From: Ciona intestinalis
Taxonomy: Eukaryota; Chordata; Ascidiacea; Phlebobranchia; Cionidae
Assembly: GCF_000224145.3 (NCBI RefSeq)
Contig: NC_020175.2
Span: 3,610,360-3,674,359, forward strand
Length of the DNA stretch: 64,000 nucleotides
Direction: 5' to 3'
Part shown: positions 21,185 to 33,145 of the stretch, in pieces
Position numbering within the stretch: the stretch's first letter is position 1
How the letters are laid out: each line of letters opens with the position of its first letter
Notes under the pieces: model-generated
The model's database searches: none
What the model was told of the DNA's origin: nothing
What the model saw: only the letters and a program-made list of their open reading frames with translations
Made by a program: the position numbers and the translations under genes

Positions 21185-24100
21185 TCATCGGTAAACACTG
21201 TACAGGATCGACTGATCGTTCAAGACAGTGTTGCCGATAGGGATGTGGTTATGGTGGGGGTGGTGTTGGTACGCGTCGACCGCATTAAGTGTCGTCACGT
21301 TCACGTTCATTAGGTCGTGGTGATGGGTCGAGCCAAGGTAGTGCGTCTGCGGGACGATGTTGCCCGAGTTCCCGCCGGACCCTTCCGCCGAGTCGACGTT
21401 TACTTCTTCGAGTTTTATGACGCTTGAAAACGGCCCAAGGCCTGCTTCGGTGTCGGTCGGTTGCACGACGTTCGGCATCGGCATTTGCATGTTTGGCGAC
21501 TCGATGATCGTCGAATCGTGGCAAGAACCATCTGACATGGTTAAATGGCGCGGCGAAGACTGGTCACCGTTCTGGTTCGAAATGTGAACCATCCTATGCC
21601 CATCGTTTCCATCCACCATACCTGGCTGAGAAGCTTGGACACCAGTTGGAACAGGGGAATACGTTTCTTGTGGCGTCCGTGTTCCGCCCGGTACCGCACT
21701 GGCTACGGGCTGGAGCTGGCTAGGATTCGAGTGAGACAGATCGTTTGTGTGTTGAGGCTGCGCGTTACCAGAGGTCTGTAAAGATTACAGTTCGTTAGCC
21801 GCTTCCGATAGTTATAATTTTAATATAAAACGACTGTTAGTTGAAACGACAAGTGTACCTGGGATTGCTGTTGCTGCTGTTGTTGTTGTTGTACACTCAT
21901 TTCTTGCGTTTGCTTGTCTTTTAGTGAACGTTTGTTTTTGTACCGGTGATTTTGAAACCAAATTTTAACCTGTTACAACATTGGGGTTAAAATCCCTGTA
22001 TATACTTAGGATGCGATTTATACAGTCGATGTGTCAAAACCAACTAAAATTCTTTCTTACCTGCGTTGGCGTAAGATGTATCATTTGTGCCAGGTGTTCC
22101 CTTTCAGGGGCGGAGAGATATTTCTGTTGCTTGAAACGTCTCTCTAGTTCAAACACCTGCAGAGCGATAATACATTAGGAAATCATCAAAGTATCACTAT
22201 CCAGTAAAAGCATCGTGTGAGATCCACATAGGCTTCAGCATAAAACGCATTGGAAGTGAAAACATGTAAATGGATATAGGTAGCCCTTATGCGAAATCTG
22301 TATATTTTTAATAAGCAAAACCAACGGTCCATCTGAAAAGTTTTAAAACAAATGCATGTATAAAAATACACAATAAGTTCGCATATTTTGGTTTTACATT
22401 AAGGTATAAAGTACTGTGTTTAAGACTTTTAGTGTATTTCTAATTTTCAAAATCTATTCTTCAGTATAGAATAATAAACCTTACAAAAATGGTCAATAAA
22501 AAACAATGTAGCATTGAATAAATAAAACAGACAACAGAAAGTTTAAGTTGTTCCATCTTTGAGAGCTTGAAATATTTTGTCCATACCTGTGCTTGGGAAA
22601 ACAGAACCCTTCGTTTTCTTCTCTGAGATGGTGGCAGAAGCGTCTTGTGCATTCCATCCATGCCTGTACCTGGCATCATAGAACCATAACCAGTAATTTG
22701 CAACCGAGGGTAACTTGGGACTGAAAAAAATAACTGGCTTAGTTTTGAGGATTTTTAAATGGACAATTTTACTGTTACATCAATCTATGCAAAATATTAG
22801 ATGTACTCTGTAATAGGATTCAGGGGGTTATTTGTGATTTTTTTTTATTTTATGCTGTAGTTCTGGGCAAAAATATCTTAAATTTAATAACAGTTCAACA
22901 AGCAAAATGACTGCATATGATTTAGGTTTTAGGTGGGTATTCTAATTTATTTAGGACAAACGGGTAAATATGTTTTTGATGAACAGTTTGGCAACAAAAA
23001 TGATTGCCGCATTGTGTTTGGTTGAAGGGCAAGCGGCACAAACGTTGCCTTATCGATTGTTTAGCATTTATAGGCGGAAAATATCACAGTGCATTTCGCA
23101 CGTTGTATAAAGATATCGGTAAAATCCACGCTATAGATCCAATAATCGGAATGATGCAACCCTGTATTTCGCTCTGCTGAACAAATCGCGTGTGTTTTTG
23201 CGGATTAACACGCTTTAATGTTCGAATACCACCGCGTAAAAGCGTTTGGGCAAGCGACTCGGCGCGGTAATGCGCGATTGTGACGTAACAAACACCTAGC
23301 GATGAACGCGAAGCGCTAATCCTGACTTGCAATCCGGTAAATTAAATATTGGCCGACCCGTTAATTCGTATTTCGTTGGATTTTGCGTCTTAATTATACA
23401 TCGAATGATTCGTAGGATTATTCACTAAAATGGGAATCCTGGTTCAAATCTAACGGGATATTGAATGCAAATTTTCTTTGCTAACTCTACCTGTTTAAAA
23501 CGCCGCAAATCATAAAAATGACAAAATGAATTAGATTAAAATATCAAGTAACTTTCAGTATAAATATCAAAAACTATAATAATGTGACTTAATAATATTA
23601 ATATATTTGTTTTAAATTTCGTGCATGACAAAATGGCGTCTGGCATTTTATACACAGCCATTAGATAAAGTTTGCCGTGTTGTTTGTTTAAGAACTATAT
23701 TGCACAAGCAGACTATTTGCATGTACAATGGCGCAAGGGTAATCTTGGAATATAACAATGTGCATCATTTTGTCGGAATCAATCGCAAAAGTTCAAATAA
23801 ATTGTTTGTTTAATCATTTTAAACAAACTTAATTATTTTTCTTTCTTCCTATTTATTTAAATTTCAATGCTTTATGCGTGTTCATAGTTGAATATTTTTC
23901 TAGACATGTAGTAGTGTGGGGGAAGATGGGACAACTTTCGAATCGTTTTTCTCATCCCATTTGGTAGTAAACAAAGAAAATTTAATATTTAAAAAAAAAC
24001 GTATTCTCACGACTTATACGCATACCGATGTTAATTGTTAAAAACACAATCAGGATATTTGGATATTATGTACCAAAGTTGTCCCATCTTACCCTACTAT

Positions 24101-25858
24101 ACTTTTTGCCAGATTTTACATCTATTTTTTACAGTTAGTTGTTCAATATAATGTAGTAGTTGGACAGTCTGGTTAGTAAGAAAGCCGACTGCAAAATTAG
24201 GTATATCATTCGGGGAAAGTGTCTTGTTTGCAAAGCAACATGCCGCGTTTCGAGTGTACATAACCACGGAAATACTGGTAAGCACCCTTAGCTATGGACA
24301 CACTAGTAAAATGAATTAATGTTGAATTATGGAGGCTCTTCTTGTTGAGCGGGGGACTTGAGCCCGATGGGCAGGCTACTTTAGACTCGAAATGCACTTA
24401 CAACATATCCCAGAGCGCCCTTTAAGATGGCCTAAGAGATGAGACGAGGGCTATAGTAAGCACTACAGTCGGTATATGAGAAGCGAATTTTGTTAGGTCG
24501 CCATTAGTGCGAGCTATATTGGCATTGGCAAAGGTAATTTTAATGCATACGTCCAAGAGTGTATGTGTGTATGTTTGACTAAACCTCAGTAGCAAAAGGT
24601 GTTATCCAAAATGGAAAGCAACGTTGAAATGATTTTCAACAATTTCAGCAATTTAGGATTATGTAAATATTATATTAATGCCTTTATTATTTAGATTATT
24701 GTTTAAATAGGTCTTTTAGTTATTTTTGTGTGGTTAGCTATTTACTTTTGAGATTGTTGCTTTTGGTGCAGCTAAGTTTATATAGCGAGCGAGTTTGCTT
24801 ACAAAAACAAAATGGCGGATGCTTTAGCACATGATAAAAAATAAGCTTTTTACAAATTTAAACTAGTCAGTTAACAATTGGAAATTAATATTTTAGTTTT
24901 TGGAATAATAACTGCTAAATAACATGTTAAGACTTAAGGATTGCGTACAAAATTTGCTGCAAAGTTTAATTTAACTTAGACTGTATTGTTAATTTTTTTA
25001 AATGTTATATTGCGCAATAGTTTGCAGTATGAAGATGTTTGCAAGGTTACTGACCGATAATTTATTGAAACATGTGACAGCAACTTGGACTTAAGCCGAC
25101 AAACGTCTAGGCTAATATTAGCTGCCCTGCCCAAAATTTATGTCAACAGAGATCACTTTCTGCGAGGGTTTGAGCATATTTGCTAAGCGGTTCTTGTAAA
25201 TAGGATACGTGTTTTGCTGTTAAAACTATAGAGTATCTGGCATAGTTTATAAAAGTACAAGTAAAATTAACCAGTTTGTTTAGGAAGGCTCTATGTTTAA
25301 GTATATTTGTATTTAGAGAAAGAATTTAGTTATAAGCTATAATCTGGAGAACTTACCAAATCTTGGGTCTGGATTTGAAGGTGCACCGTACCATGGAGAT
25401 TGTACATTATTATACGGTGGCAGCTCCGGAACACCCCCGTTGCCATACCCAGTCGGTCCACCAGATCCAGGCATTGCATGAAACGAAGTTTGCGGTGGGG
25501 TAGGCATAGGGTGCAGGTTATAACTTCCATTCATTCCTGCTGCAGTCTGGTAAGGGTTGGCAGATGACATTTGCTGATGGTGTATAGAATGGTGCGGCGG
25601 CGTGCCCATCATCGGTTGTCGGTACGAAGTCATGGGGGAAGAGATCGACCCCGTGCTGCCTCCCCCGCCGAGATTCGGGACGTGAATTCCCGCCGACGAG
25701 GCCGCGCCGGATTCCATGTTGCTGTACAGCTCGCTAAATTCCCTGCGGCCGCTGACAATGCCTTCAACCGAACCGGTCCCGTACGACTCTTCTAGCGGAC
25801 TCAAAATATCGGTAACTGAAAATGGGGTTGTAGTCGAATGCTTTGGGCTCACTGACAT
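21185..25858 (-). CDS. NKX2-1: NKX2-1-type (TTF-1) homeobox transcription factor, 5 exons, 477 aa
   Basis: Exons 25858-25357, 22720-22587, 22156-22061, 21969-21859 and 21775-21185 splice in frame. The N-terminus [20 protein letters not shown] holds the TN (Eh1-like, Groucho-binding) motif at residues ~12-21. ELPPYNN and [12 protein letters not shown] match the vertebrate NKX2-1 linker. The homeodomain (~201-260) starts [12 protein letters not shown] and ends [12 protein letters not shown], with Tyr54 and Gln50 of the NK2 class, which reads CAAG-core sites. A Q tract and a His/Asn-rich C-terminus follow. I see no NK2-specific domain after the homeodomain, consistent with the NKX2-1 branch of tunicates. 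Homologues pattern endoderm, endostyle or thyroid and ventral brain. Intron 1 is 2.6 kb and, with the large gene-poor flanks, is a natural place for enhancers. The start matches the vertebrate start. Confidence 0.95.
23909..24101 (-). mobile_element. MITE, subfamily A
   Basis: Full-length copy within NKX2-1 intron 1: TAGTAGTGTGGGGGAAGATG to GTCCCATCTTACCCTACTA. Confidence 0.85.
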
Positions 25859-26679
25859 CTCACAGCAAAGTTTCCAGTGTCGGAATAAATTATTAACTTG
25901 CAGGATTAAATATTAATTGACTTAAAACTGCTTCTGTTGACGCAGGCCAAGAATGTTACCGGCACTTGTGAGCTAAGTATATTTCCACTCGTTAGCCTAG
26001 TGGAGATATCTGAACAATGCGTATGAGATCTGATCTCTCCACTCTTGACTTGATAATGCTTCAGAGCGATTTGAAGATCTGGTTCCCTGCGTCTGCGGGC
26101 CATCTCGGTCGCCGGAAAACGAGAGAGGCGGGGAGAAAAAGGCGCAGGTACGCGCCGAAAATAGGAGAGAGATATTCATTGTTCCGCACAAAACCATTCG
26201 CGGATTATCTTTCCCTATGCCATCGTGAACAAACAGGTTATTATGATGTCACAGTTAAAAAATACTAACACATAATGCTCGGAAAGAAACTTTACTCCAG
26301 AATTTTTAAAATTCTTAGCACTAAATGTTTATATTTTACCCTGCAGGCCAAACTTGTTAAATTTGCTGTTAAAACATATACTTAAACTGCTATATTTTAA
26401 ACTTTATTTTAGTCGCGGAACAATTAAACTTGTGACTTCACAGACTGTGGTCGACAGCCACATCGAGCGGGAAATGAAACGGTTCGACGAACGGAAATCA
26501 AATGCAAATAAGAATCGGAACTTTCCGTTCCAAACTAAATGCGACATTACAAACTCATTAGCGCTGATAAGCGTTTGAAGTTTTTTCGACAGATGTATCT
26601 TGGCAGACACAAACAACCAGGAAGAGATAGACATCAAACTCACACAGGATAGAGTATACGCATTGTATACGGAAATTTG

Positions 26680-26815
26680 ATTCGTAAAAAACGACATTTT
26701 ATTGTGAAAAATGACATTTTGGTTGAGGAAAATGATATTTTATCTGGAAAACTATAGACTATTTCAAAAAAAACAAATTTATTCTGGATAACGACATTCC
26801 TTCTGGAAAATAAGA
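26680..26815. repeat. Degenerate ~24 bp tandem repeat
   Basis: The motif GAAAAACGACATTTT or close variants recur at about 26684, 26706, 26728 and, more diverged, 26780 and 26800 (GGATAACGACATTCC). Non-coding and close upstream of NKX2-1. Confidence 0.55.
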
Positions 26816-27488
26816 AGTTCAGTTCCAGCATGCGGAAGCTGCTCTGGTTCTGGAAATAATTTTTTGTGTTAAAGGAGCGAATTCTGAAAGGCTTAAAGCT
26901 TTGTTCGCAATGGGAGCTTAAAACAAACACAGTTAGGAAAATATCCGGCGGCAGCTGTAGCTTCGCATTCCGCGAACTATCAAACAATTATTCCCGAAAT
27001 CATCTGTCGCAGAAGAACTTTGAAAATGTTCCGTCAGTTCCCGGGCTCGGGTTCAGCGAGAAGAGCACTTGAGCCCCATCGAGCGGTGGTACGACGACGG
27101 CCGGGTGCTCAGTATATCGACTGGAGTTGGCACTCGAAAGTACGGGACACTTGAACGGCAGCTGAAGCTAGCATTAGCGCGGGCTGCTATTGTGAGACGT
27201 AGGCCGCTATGTTGGATCCGCATTCGAACTAAATTAGCTTGTGCTAATTTGTGAACAGTGTACAGCGTTCTCTAGCAACGAAACTGAGGTTTGCGTCATT
27301 GTAAGGCCGCTGAACAAAGAAAGAAACAAAAAAGACCCAAAGCCACACATACTTTCAACACTTCAAAATAAAAGCACAGCCACGCATTACGAAAAAATCA
27401 ATCATTTGAAAGTAAAGTTCCAAAATATGTTTTAGCGCACTGGAAAGTTGTGTCGCTAACACCATGCTAACACCTCCTAAACGATATA

Positions 27489-27681
27489 AAATACTGTGGG
27501 TGAAGATGGATATCGTGATCAGATAATATCTCATGTTTCCTAATCGTGTTTTTACCAAAAAACAACGCTATTTTAGAGTTGTGAGGATACGATTACACAT
27601 TCCTGAAAGTATTTTTTGTTTACCACCAAACGGGACGATAAATTCTAATAAAAACATCGGCGATCTTACCTAAATCTACTA
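27489..27681 (+). mobile_element. MITE, subfamily B
   Basis: A diverged full-length copy: TACTGTGGGTGAAGATGGAT, TTTGTTTACCACCAAACGGG, then CGATCTTACCTAAATCTACTA. Confidence 0.7.
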
Positions 27682-27852
27682 CATAAAAACCGACAGAGAA
27701 GATACAAGCCCTAATCTGACTTGGCTCATGGAATAACAGCAATCTATTTGGTATTACACCAAAAACGGGATTTAAAAAATCTCATGCAAAATGTGGTTAT
27801 TTTGGTTTATCGAGGTTTTAGACGGCCGCCACCGGAGTACCATTGTCTCGTA

Positions 27853-27872
27853 TGACGTCAGAGATGACGTCA
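27853..27872. promoter_or_regulatory. Two adjacent CRE palindromes
   Basis: TGACGTCA occurs at 27853-27860 and 27865-27872, 12 bp apart, about 2 kb upstream of the NKX2-1 start codon. This is the perfect CREB/ATF consensus. Function is inferred only from the motif and its repetition. Confidence 0.35.
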
Positions 27873-28021
27873 CTGATTATTCTGAATCACGACCCTTATT
27901 GTGTATCATGCCATGAGTCATTGCTAACCATGAACTAGCAAAGACGAACAGAATTGAAAGAAAATTATCGTGAACAAAATGGCGGAATCGTTAATCGTAA
28001 AAAGTGACAAGGTTGTTCTAA

Positions 28022-28182
28022 TATAGTGCTGCGGTGTAAGATAAATATCGTTAAAAAATATACAAAATCTGCCTTGAATTTACAATTAACAGAGGGTACG
28101 GTTAAAAAACCTGTAACTTTTCTATCAAATGGGACGATAAAAGAGAATGAAAACATGAAAGATCTTACCCCAGCAACCAATA
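28022..28182 (+). mobile_element. MITE, subfamily B, degraded
   Basis: TAGTGCTGCGGTGTAAGATA at the left, CAAATGGGACGATAAAAGAG near the right and GATCTTACCCCAGCA at the end. The interior is shortened. Confidence 0.6.
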
Positions 28183-28478
28183 ACACCATCTGTATGGTAA
28201 ATTAAGTTCTTCGTAGTATAGTAATTTATTAAAGATTTATATTATAGTTTTTCGTTTAATCATTTTATTTTATATTTTCTTGTGATTTTTTTGTTGATTT
28301 TGTGCTTGAAGTGACTTTATAAAACTAAATTCGTATGTATAAAATCAAGGGAAATTTTATTTGGTAAAAAAGGGATATGCTTTTTTAATTTTATATCTTC
28401 ACTGTAGCCTTTCGGTAATTTTATATTATTTCAAGATACCAGAATACATATTGAATAGCATGGGTTTATTTGATACTA

Positions 28479-28648
28479 TAGTAGGGTGGGGGAAGATGGG
28501 ACACCTTTTCGTTTAGTTTTCTCTTTCCATTTGGTAATAAACAAAAGACATTCACGGTTCTACATACCGTTGTTAATTGTTAAAACACGATCAGGCTATT
28601 TGGATATTATGTGTTAAAGGTGTCCCATCTTTCCCCACTCTACTATAT
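28479..28648 (-). mobile_element. MITE, subfamily A
   Basis: Both ends are near-perfect (TAGTAGGGTGGGGGAAGATG and TTTCCCCACTCTACTATA) with about 25 bp missing internally. It looks young. Confidence 0.85.
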
Positions 28649-28976
28649 ATTCCGCGTAGCGTTTTTATGCTAAAAAATGCTGAAGTATTATTATACATAC
28701 TTTTTGTCGAACCTCTTTAACATTGTTATGTTTCTGAAAATAAATGTCAAAATACATAAATATATCTTTTGACCATTTTTTAAATAGAAAAGGAAAAAAG
28801 GTAAACTATCAGAATAATGACGAAAACAAAACGAGAGAAATGAAAACAAACACTTGAGTTTGGGCCGCGTTGGCGGCAATGCAAGTTTTCCGCAACTTAA
28901 CTGGTTACGGATACTTTGGTCGAATCAAAGCTGACCCAGAAGTACACACGACGCCATGACGTAAGATTGTGTATTG

Positions 28977-28984
28977 TGACGTCA
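28977..28984. promoter_or_regulatory. CRE palindrome
   Basis: TGACGTCA within the longer context GTATTGTGACGTCACA. The context TGTATTGTGACGTCACA is repeated at about 29,944-29,960. Confidence 0.3.
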
Positions 28985-29519
28985 CAAGAACGTTTGTTTG
29001 CTAAGATTTCAAGATTTCACACAGCGTGACGATATTTACCAAAAAAATGTTTTACTTTTGTTTATTTATTTGTCTATTTTTTGGTAATATTTTGGTAGAA
29101 CAAATTACCAAAACCAAAATCCGGACTTGAATTTTTTAACAAGTTTCATTAAAGACCAATAATGCTTAAGTCTGCTGCTGATTAGGATTTAGAAGTCACG
29201 TCTTTTATTCGACATTTTATTCATAGAATTCACCTGCAGCACGTTTTTAATGCCATTTTGTTTCTAATTTCTTTCTGTTCTTTGTTTTAATAATTTGATC
29301 TTCGCTATTATTTTCTAGGATATAAATGAACATTTAAATTAAGTTCATTTTAAAAACTCTTAAAATTGATTAATCGAAGAAATGCAATATAACATCATTT
29401 TACTTTTAACGTGAATGTCTTTTATGTGAAATCAAAACCTAAAAAGTCCTTTTTAGAAATACATTTTTCACGCGGTATAATAACTGTCTGTAATAAACTA
29501 GCAGTACGACTTTATAATA

Positions 29520-29715
29520 TAGTAGGTTGGGGTAAGATGGTATATGTTTTCATTCACTTTTATCGTCCCATTTTATAGTAAACATATTTTTTTAGAACTA
29601 TATATCCGTATCTTCATGACTTTAAATTAGCGTTTTTATTTGTTAAAAACACGATTATAAAATATAGGCCAATATGTGGCACAACGATATCCATCTTCCC
29701 CAGCAACAGTACTGT
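29520..29715 (-). mobile_element. MITE, subfamily B
   Basis: TAGTAGGTTGGGGTAAGATG at the left and CATCTTCCCCAGCAACAGTA at the right, with TTGTTAAAAACACGATTATA inside. Confidence 0.75.
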
Positions 29716-29951
29716 GCACATGTGTAATATTTGAATCATTTTTTTGCTAAACTTAAAATGGAAAATGGTGGATAGTCTGGGTTTAAACAGCTCAAGTTTT
29801 TTAATACATGAAAACTCGACAAGGTAGCGACAGTCCACTTTGCCAGTGGTGGGTCAGCAGTAGACAACTCTTCAATTTTATCTTGACGCGTTGGCGTTAA
29901 TCCGATGTCTCGCTTTCAACTGTTATGCAACAATGGCAAGTGAATGTATTG

Positions 29952-29959
29952 TGACGTCA
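29952..29959. promoter_or_regulatory. CRE palindrome
   Basis: TGACGTCA within TGTATTGTGACGTCACA, the same 17-base context as the site near 28,977. A shared repeat origin is possible. Confidence 0.3.
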
Positions 29960-30086
29960 CAGGCCACTCCTAATGCAGACCGAAACTTTCCTGACAAAAA
30001 TGATTGACAGGAAACGAATAGAATGGAAAAGGAAATAAATAAAAACAGAATGCAAATTATATGTAATGCGTGTTGCAATAAAACAT

Positions 30087-30223
30087 AGTAGGGTGGGAGA
30101 AGATGGGACACCTTTAACACATAATATCCAAATATCCTGATCGTGTTTAAACAATTAACAACGGTTTATGGAAGTCATGAGGACATAGTTCTATAATTCT
30201 TTGAATGTTCTTTGTTTACTAAA
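30087..30223 (+). mobile_element. MITE, subfamily A, right end missing
   Basis: It starts with a perfect end (TAGTAGGGTGGGAGAAGATG) and breaks off after TTCTTTGTTTACTA. Confidence 0.8.
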
Positions 30224-30379
30224 AGTTCCCCATAAATTCATTAACCTATGCTAAAAATTGTTCCGCGCCGAATTAAGTAGACATAAATGTTCCACCGAAG
30301 TTTTAAGCTGTATTTAGTGTTGCAAGAATGTTCGCAAGTGTTATTCGGCAATAGAACGCCTATACGTGTATAAAGCATA

Positions 30380-30563
30380 GAGTAGGGTGATACCTTTTCA
30401 TTATATTTTCTCGTCTCACTTGGTAGTAAACAAAAAACATTTAAAGAATTAAAAATCCGTACCCTTACGACTCCCATGGACCGTTTTTATTTGTTAAAAA
30501 CACGATCAAGATATTTGGATATTATGTGTTAAAAATGTCCCGTCTCCCCCCACCATACCATAT
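30380..30563 (-). mobile_element. MITE, subfamily A
   Basis: Left end shortened (AGTAGGGTGATACC), right end CCCGTCTCCCCCCACCATA. Interior blocks are clear (GACTCCCATGGACCG). Confidence 0.8.
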
Positions 30564-30596
30564 AATATTTTACGAAATATCTATGCGGCATACTAA

Positions 30597-30987
30597 TACC
30601 CTTTTTGCATGGTCACTTTTATGCGCGTAAGTACTCGCATATTTACTCGCAAAAACAAAGTTAACACGCATATCGTCATAAGCGCGTCGTCTGCTGTAGG
30701 AGGTTGGTTGTTACTCGCATTATGCGAGTAAAGAAAAGTATGATGAAAGTACAGTTTCACTTTTAAGAGCCTAATCTTTTTCGGGTATTATTTTCACAGT
30801 TTTTAGATGGTAATACCCCATAAAGCATCAAAACCTATTTTATAAACTAGATTTAACAATATTGCGGTAAAATAAGCTAACTTAATGTTGATACGCGCAT
30901 AAACCAATGACAATGCAAAACAACGCGGTAAGCGAGTTATCATATGACGAGTTAATGCGAATTAGCTATTTCCATGCAAAAAGGGTA
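30597..30987. mobile_element. Non-autonomous inverted-repeat element (~390 bp)
   Basis: TACCCTTTTTGCATGG at 30597-30612 is matched by its exact inverse CCATGCAAAAAGGGTA at 30972-30987. The interior has repeated ACTCGCAT / ATGCGAGT words, including the palindromic TACTCGCATTATGCGAGTA, and no coding frame. It is a second, unrelated MITE family. Only one copy occurs in the window and the target duplication is not clear. Confidence 0.7.
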
Positions 30988-31961
30988 TAAGTAGTCTAAG
31001 ATTCCTAACAGACAATTACAATATAAGAACAGCCAAAGCTTCTCATTTTACGAGATGGCCAATATTTCAATAGAGAATGCCTTTCGTGTAAATCCAGTTC
31101 GCTAGTTCGCACTGGCTGGAGTAAAACTTTATTAAAAAAATCGATCAAGAGATTTCGGCCGCACAGAGCCCGGCGTTTCTGGGTGGAAATGTTTTGATGT
31201 ATTTTGGTAGAAGCGGTCGAGTCAGTCACTTCGTGGAGAGCTCAGTAAGTGGTACTTGTATCCACGAAGCGAAAATCCCGACTTTGTGCAGCTGTCGCGT
31301 TTGAAAAGACCCGGGATATTTTGCCAGCTACGAAAAACCGGGACTTTAATCAGCATCGGACCTGGCCATCCCTGTTTTGACTACGTTTAACAAAACTGTC
31401 CATTTTAGCAAAACTGTGCTGAGAAAACATACAGAAAGTCTTGGTTCAACTTAATGTCATTTGTACGGAACAACGTCATATTGACCATTATGACGTAATG
31501 GAATCACAAAGTGTAAACAGAAAGTACCTAAACAGAAAGCATATGAATAAATTATATATTTTACGAAATGCAACTAAAGAATAATCGACAATATCCATTT
31601 AAATGTTGTAGCTATCGAGCGACGTCTTGTGGTAAAGGATGAACGGGATAAAGAACCACAGAAATGAAGAAACACAAATCGTAGAAGAGGTATTTTTCTA
31701 CCCCAAACTGCTGATGTGTTAGCACTTGGTAAATAGCGTGCAAATTTGGTATATTAGCTACGTTTGTTTTACAGTCCACAGCAATATTGAATTGGTTGGT
31801 CAAACGCATAAAAAGCAACCAACATTCGCAAGCAACGAAAATACCTAAATGCATAGATGGAAATAAATACGATACGGTGGGTAAGCCAACAGTAGACGAC
31901 CTTATATAAAGCTATGTGGATTCTGTAATCACGTTTAAAGTGTAGTTTAGATTTCCCTTTG

Positions 31962-32055
31962 CAAATAAACTACGTGGTAACTCGTAAGCTGGCACGAGGC
32001 GTATTGCAACAAAACACCCATGTAATACTGTCCTTGCCCCACCACGCAAGAACCC
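31962..32055 (+). repeat. SINE copy, 'GGTAACTCGTAAGCTGG' family
   Basis: GTGGTAACTCGTAAGCTGGC, ACGAGGCGTATTG, AACACCCATG and CACGCAAGAA appear in family order. It lies just before the lysine-rich gene's visible exon. Confidence 0.75.
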
Positions 32056-32086
32056 ACATTGATTCATACGTGGTCGCTTTGTTCAG

Positions 32087-32914
32087 AAAACGAAGAGAAG
32101 CGGTCTAACAGACGCAATAGTAACCAGCACGTCGCAACCAACTGTACTGAACAAAACCAATGTTAATATAAAGCACAAATCAGTCACTCAAGACGAGAAA
32201 ATTGTGCAATGCCGAAAAATCTGGATCGAAAGTTGCATTAAAGAAAGGTCTTCGAAAAAATCGACTTACAAAAAAACAGGAGCAGCCTGGGTGAGACCTG
32301 AACCATCTACCTCGAAGTTTGTTGTCGAAGAAGAAAATATTACCAAAGAAAAACTGGATGAGATTTTTAAGGAAATGGAATCGTTTATGCTGCCACCTCT
32401 AAGACCGATTGAAACGGTATGTTTAGATATACGCTTAAAATAAGACAAACAGAAAATACATTTTCGCGGTAGCCTATACCATGCTACTTAGTGTGTGGTA
32501 TATACCATAAATCGAAAAAAATATATATTTATTTATTTTTTTAAAGTCTGCCGTATTGGTTTGGTCATTTATTCATGTTCTATCTATACCAATTAGCAAT
32601 CAAGAGCGCCAGTACTGAACTGCCTATTGTTGTCACTTTTCGCTGATTAGGTTTTTGCACTATAGTATATAAGTATACTTTACATTCAGGAGGCGGCTAA
32701 AGAATGGAATTCGGTTCTGATGCAGAAGTCAGAGCTCTGTTCCGAAATCATCCGAAAAGACGCGAAGTTGGCACGGTTGGCGGCAGATGCTAAGTGGCGC
32801 CAAAAGCGGTTGGAAAAGTTGGAGAAAAGATCGAAAAAAATGGAAAAGAAAATTAAAAAATTTGGAAAATTGCGTAAGGCTTTGAAAAAAGAAATCAAGA
32901 AAATGAAAAAGTGA
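32087..32914 (+). CDS. Lysine-rich coiled-coil protein, C-terminal exons
   Basis: Exon 32087-32416, after a TTTGTTCAG acceptor, and exon 32690-32914 join in phase 0 across a GTATGT...TTCAG intron. The first is open for 110 codons and includes KKTGAAWVRPEPSTSKFVVE and EKLDEIFKEMESFMLPPL. The second is a long charged helix (EAAKEWNSVLMQKSELCSEI, then KLEKRSKKMEKKIKKFGKL and on) ending MKK and TGA. AATAAA follows 65 bp later. No in-frame ATG lies between the acceptor and the body of the first exon, so an upstream start exon is needed; I could not find it. I do not recognise the family. The basic C-terminal coil suggests nucleic-acid or scaffold binding, which is inference only. Confidence 0.6.
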
Positions 32915-32978
32915 GCAGAGAAAAGAGAGCTAAAGATCATCATCGGTTCTTCACTTGTGCACATTGCGGAAAAATGAG

Positions 32979-32984
32979 AATAAA
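32979..32984 (+). terminator. Poly(A) signal AATAAA of the lysine-rich gene
   Basis: AATAAA lies 65 bp downstream of the stop at 32914 and about 160 bp short of the convergent TARBP1 stop. Confidence 0.5.
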
Positions 32985-33145
32985 CTGTCTCTGCTTAAGG
33001 TATCGGGCACAGAAGCAAGAGTGGTAGTTAAGAAAACTGCTATACACCTCGCTGTTGAAAAATGCGTGTTGCATTTACGTACATGGTTTGAAGACCAAGC
33101 TTTTTGTATTTTGATTGCGTTTCGAGAGATATGTGGTACCATATG

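Larger units (their letters stand above)
25859..31961. other. Gene-poor region upstream of NKX2-1
   Basis: About 6 kb with no gene I can support. It holds six MITE copies or pieces, one other inverted-repeat element (30597-30987), a short tandem degenerate repeat (26680-26815) and four perfect TGACGTCA palindromes between 27.85 and 29.96 kb. GC-richer patches at 26.05-26.20 kb and 26.93-27.20 kb stand out but show no spliced open frame. It probably includes the NKX2-1 promoter and 5' UTR. Confidence 0.5.

Noticed and set aside
25571-25795. Open frames antisense to NKX2-1 exon 1 (and similar ones antisense to EIF2B1, PPP1R36-like and prohibitin)
   Set aside because: Shadows of the real coding strand caused by GC-rich codons. 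No independent support.
31612-31854. 80-codon minus frame (MHLGIFVACECWLLFMRLTN...)
   Set aside because: Reads somewhat like a small membrane protein, but no homologue comes to mind and there is no splice or promoter support.
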